DNA of 8,404 bases, from the NCBI GenBank assembly GCA_030642205.1, contig DAOWOF010000090.1, positions 1 to 8,404 on the forward strand, given 5' to 3'. The notes beneath the pieces are model-generated. The model was not told the DNA's origin and did no database searches. It worked only from the letters and a program-made list of their open reading frames with translations. This document shows, piece after piece, positions 1-5,364 of the stretch (the stretch's first letter is position 1; each line of letters begins with the position of its first letter). The position numbers were made by a program, and so were the translations under genes. Origin of the DNA: Desulfobacteraceae bacterium. Its GTDB lineage: Bacteria > Desulfobacterota > DSM-4660 > Desulfatiglandales > Desulfatiglandaceae.

Positions 1-25
1 AAGACATAAGGGTAATCCTTCAAAC

Positions 26-31
26 AAAAGG
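26..31 (+). promoter_or_regulatory. Ribosome binding site of the receptor gene
   Basis: AAAAGG lies 8 bases before the ATG at 40 and is the only purine-rich stretch well placed for it. The 39 bases before the gene hold nothing else recognisable. An in-frame TAA at 7-9 could be the end of an upstream gene, but too little sequence is present to tell. Confidence 0.55.
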
Positions 32-39
32 TAATAAAA

Positions 40-1500
40 ATGAAATTCCATACAAAACCTAAAAGATTCAAGATTAAGCAGCAAATATTGCTGATGGTAG
101 CTCTTTTTTCCGTTGTCGTTGGAATTGCTATTATTGGATTGTTCGAGATCTCCAAGGCAAGTGATCTGCAAAGGGTGGAACGAAATAATATTGATTTTCT
201 TAATTCTCTGGAGTCGCGCATAATTGACTTGGAGAAATTACAGATTGCAAGCAATAGAGAACAAAAGGTAGCTCCGATGCTAACAAACAGATCTGAAAAT
301 CCCAGGGAGATGGGCATTATTCAAATTCTTGAGGAAATGGAAATCCTGGCGTCAAAAATCTTTGAATATACAAATTTCATAGAGCGTTTTTTCTTTAAAT
401 TAATGGGCTTTAGTTATGTCTTTGAGAACGCCCAGACAGGTTTGGATTTAGTTAAGACCACACAAAAAGCTGTTACAGAATACCAGGCAATGGGTAGTTC
501 TTATGATATCTTGCTTGAAACAATAAGGCATTTTGGAAAAGAGATCAGAGATTTAGATGACAAGTTTGCAGCAATAGCCAATTTAGCCTCAAACTTTGTC
601 AGCAAATTAATGACCAGCGTTGTTTTGCTTGGTTTTATTGTGGTGCTGATACTCAGCCTCCTGATATCCCGGAACGTTTTTAAGCAGCTCACAACGGCCA
701 ATAGCGATATCCGAACCTCCTCTCAGGAGCTTTATGCCACCTCAGAGCAGCAAGCCAGCACTGTTTCCCAGCAGGCCTCCGCTGTGTCAGAAATTAATTC
801 AGTGATGCAGGAATTGGTTGCCACCTCAAAGCAGGTTTCAGAGATATCGTCTCAAACAAGCTCACTTGCAAAACAGACTGATCAGGCGGTTACAACAGGC
901 CGTGGATCACTTCAACATGCCCTGGATGGAATCAAAACCATTCAGGAAAAAAACGAAGTTACATCTTCCAATATGTTACACCTTGGAGAAAAGGCGCAGC
1001 AGATCGGGGTTGTGCTGGAAGTTATCAATGAGCTTTCACAACAGGTTACAGTTCTTTCCTATAATGCCACCATTGAGGCGGCTGGAGCCGGCGAGTCCGG
1101 CAAACGCTTTATGGCAGTTGCTGATCGGATTATTAAACTGGCTGAGCGGAGCGTTGCATCAGGAAAAGAAATAAAAGATATTATTGAAGATATTCAGGCC
1201 GATTCCAATAAGACCATCATGTCTGTCGAAGATGTAGGGAAATCAGTGTCAGATGGCATTTCCGCAGTAAGTGAAGTTCAAAATGCCCTGGAGGAAATCA
1301 GTAAATTTTCTCAACTTATGCGGGATGCTGTGCTGGAAATTGATATCTCCTCCAAACAGCAGACTACTGGAATGGAGCAGGCAGCCACAGCGGTGGAAGA
1401 TATAACAACCTTGTCCAGTGAAAATGATGAAAGCTCAAAGCAGGTGCTCCAGACTGCAAATCAACTGCTTGAAATGGCAGAGTTTGTGGAGCAAATATAA
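40..1500 (+). CDS. Methyl-accepting chemotaxis protein, transmembrane, HAMP-less, divergent tip
   Basis: Inner-membrane chemoreceptor that would control the CheA kinase through CheW. Seen: a basic N-terminus, TM1 at about residues 16-35, a region of about 155 residues predicted to be periplasmic and helical (36-189), TM2 at about 190-209, then a long Ser/Thr/Gln/Glu-rich coiled coil to the C-terminus at 486. The hairpin tip is around residues 331-357, with N342-A343, E346-A-A and the following A-G-E conserved as in the MCP signalling domain. A textbook methylation-site consensus occurs at T442-A451 with the E446-Q447 pair; a weaker one is near Q237-Q238. No HAMP domain is recognisable: only about 15 residues separate TM2 from the signalling coil, with no HAMP Pro or DEIG-like motif. 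No C-terminal CheR-tethering pentapeptide is seen. The tip departs from the canonical sequence (Q334, V336, T337, Y341, G349 at positions equivalent to Tsr F373, T375, N376, L380, R388). First gene of the cluster, 35 bases before cheW. The ligand cannot be read from the sequence. Confidence 0.93.
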   Translation: MKFHTKPKRFKIKQQILLMVALFSVVVGIAIIGLFEISKASDLQRVERNNIDFLNSLESRIIDLEKLQIASNREQKVAPMLTNRSENPREMGIIQILEEMEILASKIFEYTNFIERFFFKLMGFSYVFENAQTGLDLVKTTQKAVTEYQAMGSSYDILLETIRHFGKEIRDLDDKFAAIANLASNFVSKLMTSVVLLGFIVVLILSLLISRNVFKQLTTANSDIRTSSQELYATSEQQASTVSQQASAVSEINSVMQELVATSKQVSEISSQTSSLAKQTDQAVTTGRGSLQHALDGIKTIQEKNEVTSSNMLHLGEKAQQIGVVLEVINELSQQVTVLSYNATIEAAGAGESGKRFMAVADRIIKLAERSVASGKEIKDIIEDIQADSNKTIMSVEDVGKSVSDGISAVSEVQNALEEISKFSQLMRDAVLEIDISSKQQTTGMEQAATAVEDITTLSSENDESSKQVLQTANQLLEMAEFVEQI

Positions 1501-1525
1501 TTCCTATAAGAGCCCGTAACGATTC

Positions 1526-1530
1526 AGGAG
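1526..1530 (+). promoter_or_regulatory. Ribosome binding site that decides the CheW start
   Basis: AGGAG stands 5 bases before the ATG at 1536. The other in-frame candidate, ATG at 1620 (residue 29), has no purine-rich element upstream. The longer start is therefore preferred, which gives CheW an N-terminal extension of about 35 residues. Confidence 0.65.
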
Positions 1531-1535
1531 ATAAA

Positions 1536-2042
1536 ATGCGGCAAGCCAATAAAATCAATTTTGGTCAATTTCTTGATGACTTGAGGAGATCTTTCAAGGT
1601 TTCGGTAAACGAAAAAGCCATGGAGGAGAAAAAAACTTTCCGTAAATACCTGTCCTTTTTATTGGCAGATGAGACATTCGCGCTTCCGATTTTGCAATTA
1701 AGTGAAATATTGACGGATAAGGTTGTTGTTCCTGTTCCAGGCGCCCCTTCCAGGATTCATGGTATGATAAACTACAGAAATCATATCTTCCAGGTAAGCA
1801 ATATGCATCACATGCTGCAGATAGAATGCAAGCATGAGAAGAACCCTTCTTTTTTATTAATCACAAAGGCTGTAGAACCACGGAGAGCCTTGCTGGTGGA
1901 TAGGCTTGAGGCCATGATTTCCATTGACAGGACTGATATCAAAACCAAAGAAACACGGAATCAATTAAACGAATTTATCACAGGCAAGATCTTTTATAAA
2001 GAAAAACTAATAACCATACTTGACCTCATGAAATTAAACTAG
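1536..2042 (+). CDS. cheW: CheW-like coupling protein
   Basis: Cytoplasmic adaptor that links receptor tips to CheA through its SH3-like double barrel. Seen: 168 residues, with the CheW domain from about residue 36 (YLSFLLADETFALPI region), the I-x-E-I-L type stretch at 54-59, the V-P-G-A-P-S-R-I-H-G stretch at 67-76, and the end motif with I-T-I-L-D-L at 159-164. Odd points: the usual N-x-R-G-x-x-x-P-V-x-D-L core reads N79-Y-R81-N-H-I-F-Q86-V-S-N89-M. The invariant-type Arg is kept, but the Gly, Pro and Asp are replaced. There is also a charged N-terminal extension of about 35 residues before the domain, longer than in E. coli CheW. It sits between the receptor and CheA, as expected for a dedicated coupling protein. 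The family assignment is firm. Whether the altered core reflects a private pairing with the atypical receptor tip is inference. Confidence 0.9.
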   Translation: MRQANKINFGQFLDDLRRSFKVSVNEKAMEEKKTFRKYLSFLLADETFALPILQLSEILTDKVVVPVPGAPSRIHGMINYRNHIFQVSNMHHMLQIECKHEKNPSFLLITKAVEPRRALLVDRLEAMISIDRTDIKTKETRNQLNEFITGKIFYKEKLITILDLMKLN

Positions 2043-2127
2043 GGAATAAAAAAAATGGCTGGCATGGCAGAATCCCTGGAAAGATTATAGTCTCAAATTT
2101 ATTAATCCTATAGACGAAAGTATAAAT

Positions 2128-3654
2128 ATGAGCAAGCCTGATCCTTATAAATACTTTATGATCGAGGCGGATGAACTTTTAGAAAACATCCAGCGTGATA
2201 TCCTTGATTTTGAGAAAGATCAAAACAACCCTGAGACATTAAAGAGGCTTTTCAGGTACGCCCATACCCTGAAAGGGGCCGCCCATGTGGTTGGGTTAGC
2301 AAATATTGGCGTCTTGTCTCATCATGTTGAAGACCTTTTTAGCAAAGCAAGAGATAAAAATATCCTGCTATCAGAAGATGATTTTAGCCTGATCCTGGAA
2401 ACTCTTGAGATTATAAAGAATATTATTGCCGCGGTCAAAGAAGGCAAGCCTGAGGACAGTATCGACATTATTTCCTTTCTGAAACGTTTTGACGGGGAGG
2501 AATCTCAGGATAAGATCATGGTCGAAAAGACCGAAGACTTGTTGTTAAATGAAGAAAAACTGGAAAAACCAGTCACTGAACCTGCTGAATTCCCAGAAAT
2601 TGCTGCTAAGAAAAAACCTCCCCCATTACCTGATAAGCAACAGGAACCTGCCCCCCAGCCATCAGGCAATGATCAGACAAAAAAAAGCAGTAAAGCGATC
2701 AGGGTTATGCTATCTGATATTGATCGTTTGATGGATCAGGCCAGCGAATTAATTGGCGGCGCTACCAGGCTGGAACAGCTCCATACTTTGTTCAAGCAGG
2801 ATGTAAATGCTCAAGCAAGCTCACTGTCAGCTGATTCCGGGTTGGTAAACCACACAGGTCTTTTGGATGTAGTCGTAGAAGAAATGAAGCAGCTTTCGGA
2901 TAATTTATATCAAATTATCTACAAGATCAGGTCTACCCAGGTGGGAAGTCTCTCCCCTTATTTTAAAGCTGCGGTACGTGACCTAGCCATAAAATTGAAC
3001 AAGCAGATCTCTCTTGGCATCTCTGGAGAAGAACTGGAGATTGATCGCAATCTGTTAGACGAAATTAAGGAGCCTCTGAATCAACTCATCCGGAATGCCT
3101 GTAGCCATGGCATTGAAGAAAAGGATGAAAGGGCCAAAAAAGGAAAGAATCAGACCAGTCATATCGAACTTGCCTTTGAAAAACAGGGAGATTTTGTGCA
3201 TATCCACTGCAAGGATGACGGGCAGGGGATTGATCCTCAAAAGATAAAAAATATTGCCCTGAAAAAAGGTATAATAAATAAAGCAAGGGCCATGGAACTC
3301 AACCGCGATGAAAGCCTGGCCCTGATTTTTAAATCAGGGATAAGCTCAGGTAAAATAATTACTGAATTTGCGGGCCGTGGCGTAGGGCTTGATATAGTAA
3401 GAGATAAAATTGAACTGCTTCGGGGCTCCATTTCTATTGATACTATGGAGGATCAGTTTACTCTTTTTTCCATGATTCTTCCACTGTCCATGAATGTTAC
3501 CAATACCTTTCTGATTCAAGCAGCTGGGCAACAATTCCTGATTCCTCTTAATATGGTAATAGAAACAGGATATCTGTCATCTGATACCATCAAAAATGTT
3601 GCTGGTGAAGGAATTGCCAATATTAATAATTTACCCACACCACTTATTCCTTGA
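2128..3654 (+). CDS. cheA: CheA histidine kinase, N-terminal part (frame breaks near the 3' end)
   Basis: Sensor kinase core of the chemosensory complex. Seen in 508 residues: P1/HPt domain at 1-120 with phospho-acceptor H46 in A-H-T-L-K-G; a Pro/Lys-rich linker at about 150-190 with no P2 (CheY/CheB-docking) domain; P3 dimerisation helices at about 191-272; P4 ATPase at about 275-455 with N box (R322-N-A-C-S-H-G), G1 (D363-D-G-Q-G), F-box-like I400-F-K-S-G and G2 (G416-R-G-V-G-L); then the first part of the P5 CheW-like regulatory domain from about 457. The frame stops at TGA 3652-3654, in the middle of P5, just after P-L-I-P. P5 and a receiver continue in another frame to 4318. As read, the protein would keep phosphotransfer and ATPase parts but lack half of the domain that binds CheW and receptor. 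Start: ATG 2128 has only a weak purine stretch (GAAAG) upstream, yet the HPt helix starts directly after it. All kinase motifs are intact, so the break is recent, corrected in translation, or a sequence error. Confidence 0.9.
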   Translation: MSKPDPYKYFMIEADELLENIQRDILDFEKDQNNPETLKRLFRYAHTLKGAAHVVGLANIGVLSHHVEDLFSKARDKNILLSEDDFSLILETLEIIKNIIAAVKEGKPEDSIDIISFLKRFDGEESQDKIMVEKTEDLLLNEEKLEKPVTEPAEFPEIAAKKKPPPLPDKQQEPAPQPSGNDQTKKSSKAIRVMLSDIDRLMDQASELIGGATRLEQLHTLFKQDVNAQASSLSADSGLVNHTGLLDVVVEEMKQLSDNLYQIIYKIRSTQVGSLSPYFKAAVRDLAIKLNKQISLGISGEELEIDRNLLDEIKEPLNQLIRNACSHGIEEKDERAKKGKNQTSHIELAFEKQGDFVHIHCKDDGQGIDPQKIKNIALKKGIINKARAMELNRDESLALIFKSGISSGKIITEFAGRGVGLDIVRDKIELLRGSISIDTMEDQFTLFSMILPLSMNVTNTFLIQAAGQQFLIPLNMVIETGYLSSDTIKNVAGEGIANINNLPTPLIP

Positions 3655-4318
3655 TAAAATATTAGGAATCACAAATCAAACCAGTCAAAACGAGCTGGTT
3701 CCTTATGTGCTTCTTAAAGCGGGCCATGAAACAGCAGCCTTTGCCGTTGATCAGCTGTCAGGTGTCCGGCGGATTGTTATTCGGGATCTGGACCAAAACC
3801 TCCGTAAAATCAAATTTTATACAGGAGGAAGCATATTGGGCGACGGTCTGCCTGCCCTGGTTCTAAATGTTGCAGAACTCTTCAATGCCCCTCGCAATCA
3901 ATATAAATCAGAGGAAATAAGCACGTCTTATGAAGAGAATGGGGAAGCTTCAACTCCGCATATTCTTGCGGTGGATGATTCTCTTTCCTCCCGTATGCTG
4001 ATCAGCAGCATTCTGGAGCAGGATGGTTATAATGTAACCTTGGCCAATTCCGCAGAGGACGCATTAAGCCTCTTATTATACAATCATTATAATCTCATCA
4101 TTTCTGATGTGGAAATGCCGGGTCTTAATGGGTTTGAACTGGCCGAAAAAATTCGTAAAGGAGACGAGAAACACAAGGATATACCAATAATTATAATCTC
4201 TTCACTTGCTAAAGATGAACATAAACGTAAAGGAATAGAGGTGGGCGCCCAGGCTTACATTGTCAAGGGAGCCTTTGATCAGGGGATCTTTCTGGAAACT
4301 GTTGAAAGGCTTATTTAA
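3596..4318 (+). CDS. cheA: CheA C-terminal part: rest of P5 domain plus receiver (out of frame with the upstream part)
   Basis: Downstream portion of the same CheA hybrid, one base out of phase with the kinase part. The true coding sequence in this frame begins at about 3653 (Asp of D-K-I-L-G). The stretch 3596-3652 is only overlap with the upstream frame, and its ATG has no ribosome binding site. Residues counted from 3596: remaining P5 at 20-98, with V51-D-Q-L-S-G and I80-L-G-D-G as in CheA P5; a linker at 99-120; receiver at about 121-240 with D127-D128, phospho-acceptor D171 (S-D-V-E-M-P), S202/S203 at the Thr position and K224. The ending A-F-D-Q resembles that of other CheA-receiver fusions. 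About 220 codons stay open and well conserved after the break. Joined to the upstream part, CheA would be about 730 residues. Stop TAA 4316-4318 is one base before the cheB start. Independent translation is doubtful. Confidence 0.85.
   Translation: MLLVKELPILIIYPHHLFLDKILGITNQTSQNELVPYVLLKAGHETAAFAVDQLSGVRRIVIRDLDQNLRKIKFYTGGSILGDGLPALVLNVAELFNAPRNQYKSEEISTSYEENGEASTPHILAVDDSLSSRMLISSILEQDGYNVTLANSAEDALSLLLYNHYNLIISDVEMPGLNGFELAEKIRKGDEKHKDIPIIIISSLAKDEHKRKGIEVGAQAYIVKGAFDQGIFLETVERLI
3646..3657 (+). other. Frame break within cheA
   Basis: Upstream frame: ATT CCT TGA TAA. Downstream frame: CTT GAT AAA ATA TTA GGA. Conserved P5 coding runs in the first frame up to Pro (3649-3651) and in the second from Asp (3653-3655). 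Reading CT twice, as CCT CTT GAT, restores P-L-I-P-L-D-K-I-L-G. This has the normal P5 spacing (P-L-x-x-L-x-x-x-L-G), so loss of one CT unit from a CTCT tract is the simplest explanation. A +1 slip over T3652 would also join the frames but leaves P5 one residue short. No Shine-Dalgarno-like stimulator is correctly placed and no strong hairpin follows, so programmed shifting has little support. Confidence 0.8.
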
Positions 4319-4319
4319 T

Positions 4320-5339
4320 ATGATCAAGGTTTTAATCGCGGATGATTCATTAACTGTAAGAGAAAAAACAGCGGAACTCCTTGCGGCTGATCCTGAATTA
4401 TTAGTGGTGGGGAAGGCCAAAGACGGGAAGGAAGCGGTAGCCCTTAATGAGAGACTGAGCCCGCATCTTATAATTATGGATATGGTTATGCCTGTCATGG
4501 ACGGCCAGGAGGCAACCGAGATTATAATGGCCTATCATCCCACTCCGATCATTATCCATTCTTCCGCTGCCAACCGGGGAGAGGCCTATAAAGCTATGGA
4601 TGCCCTTTCCGCAGGCGCCCTTGTTTTTATCGAAAAAAACAGTCCTGACTGGGAGATAGAACTTCCTTTGATGGTAAAAAAGGCGGCCCGGATCAAAGTG
4701 ATTACTCATCTTAAGAGAAGAATCAGTTTATCTAGGGATAAAACTCTCAGTTTTCCACCCATGTCAAAACAGAATAATTATAATCTGGTGGCAATTGGCG
4801 CTTCAACTGGCGGCCCCAAGGTGGTGCAAAACCTTCTTTCCCATTTGCCGAATGATTTCCATTTGCCTGTTTTGCTCGTTATCCACTGCGGTGAATCATA
4901 CCAGAGTTCATTAATTGAATGGCTTAATAAAAACACCAAATGCAAGGTCAGGATGGCAGTTAATGGGACACCGCTGCAAGATAAAGTGGGGGCCTTTCTT
5001 GCGCCGCCCGGAAAGCATTTGACGGTAAAAAAAGGCTTGATATGTATACGGAATACCCCCCCTGTTAATTTTTGCAGACCCTCGGTGGATGTGCTCTTTG
5101 AATCAATAGCCACTGATCCCTCAATGAAGGCAATAGGAATCCTGCTTACTGGAATGGGAAAAGATGGAGCCAATGGACTGGCAGCCATTAAAAAGAGCAA
5201 TGGCTTCACAATTGCTCAGGATGAGGCCACGTCTATCGTCTTTGGCATGCCCAAGGAGGCCATAAAAAAAGGCGCTGTCATGAAAATTCTGCCTGAAGAT
5301 AAAATCATCCATGAAGTTATGCGCTTGCTTGCTAACTAA
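4320..5339 (+). CDS. cheB: CheB chemotaxis response regulator / protein-glutamate methylesterase
   Basis: Removes methyl groups from receptor glutamates (and can deamidate glutamines), activated by phosphorylation of its receiver. Seen in 339 residues: receiver at 1-120 with D8-D9, phospho-acceptor D54 (I-M-D-M-V-M-P), S81 at the Thr position and K106; a linker; CheB catalytic domain at about 153-339 with nucleophile S162 in G-A-S-T-G-G, H189, and D282 in T-G-M-G-K-D-G, so the catalytic triad is complete. The motif around the histidine is I-H-C-G instead of the common Q-H-M-P, a mild departure. R253-P-S-V-D and the A-Q-D-E-A-T-S stretch are typical. Start: ATG 4320 is chosen because the receiver begins there (M-I-K-V-L-I-A-D-D); an upstream in-frame ATG at 4260 would overlap CheA and adds no conserved residues. 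GAAAGG at 4304-4309 can serve as ribosome binding site. It starts one base after the CheA stop, so translation is probably coupled. No cheR partner is in the window. Confidence 0.95.
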   Translation: MIKVLIADDSLTVREKTAELLAADPELLVVGKAKDGKEAVALNERLSPHLIIMDMVMPVMDGQEATEIIMAYHPTPIIIHSSAANRGEAYKAMDALSAGALVFIEKNSPDWEIELPLMVKKAARIKVITHLKRRISLSRDKTLSFPPMSKQNNYNLVAIGASTGGPKVVQNLLSHLPNDFHLPVLLVIHCGESYQSSLIEWLNKNTKCKVRMAVNGTPLQDKVGAFLAPPGKHLTVKKGLICIRNTPPVNFCRPSVDVLFESIATDPSMKAIGILLTGMGKDGANGLAAIKKSNGFTIAQDEATSIVFGMPKEAIKKGAVMKILPEDKIIHEVMRLLAN

Positions 5340-5364
5340 AGGAAGCAATTGAAAAAGGTGTGAA

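Noticed and set aside
1..39. End of an upstream gene (in-frame TAA at 7-9)
   Set aside because: Two codons are not enough to support a coding call.
818..1174. Forward open frame of 118 codons inside the receptor gene
   Set aside because: It lies in another frame of the strongly recognisable MCP signalling domain, has no ribosome binding site and no domain motif.
2020..2049. TTGACC at 2020-2025 as a possible -35 element for an internal promoter before cheA
   Set aside because: At 16-18 base spacing only GGGAAT/GGAATA/GAATAA-like hexamers occur, poor matches to a -10 box, and the element lies in the cheW coding end.
2055..2090. Small open frame of 11 codons (M-A-G-M-A-E-S-L-E-R-L) between cheW and cheA, preceded by AGGGA
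   Set aside because: Too short and without any recognised similarity. The 85-base gap is probably just a spacer; it could be a leader peptide, but nothing in the sequence supports that.
3596..3652. ATG 3596 as a true independent start for a separate P5-receiver protein
   Set aside because: No ribosome binding site is present, and the first 19 residues in this frame do not resemble P5 while the other frame does. The segment is overlap, not a start region.
4260..4319. Alternative upstream start for CheB (ATG 4260)
   Set aside because: It would overlap the CheA receiver end by 59 bases and add 20 non-conserved residues before the receiver. ATG 4320 starts exactly at the receiver's first strand.
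4778..5209. Antisense open frame of 143 codons opposite cheB
   Set aside because: It lies wholly opposite a well-conserved CheB catalytic domain, has no recognisable motif and is a reading-frame shadow.
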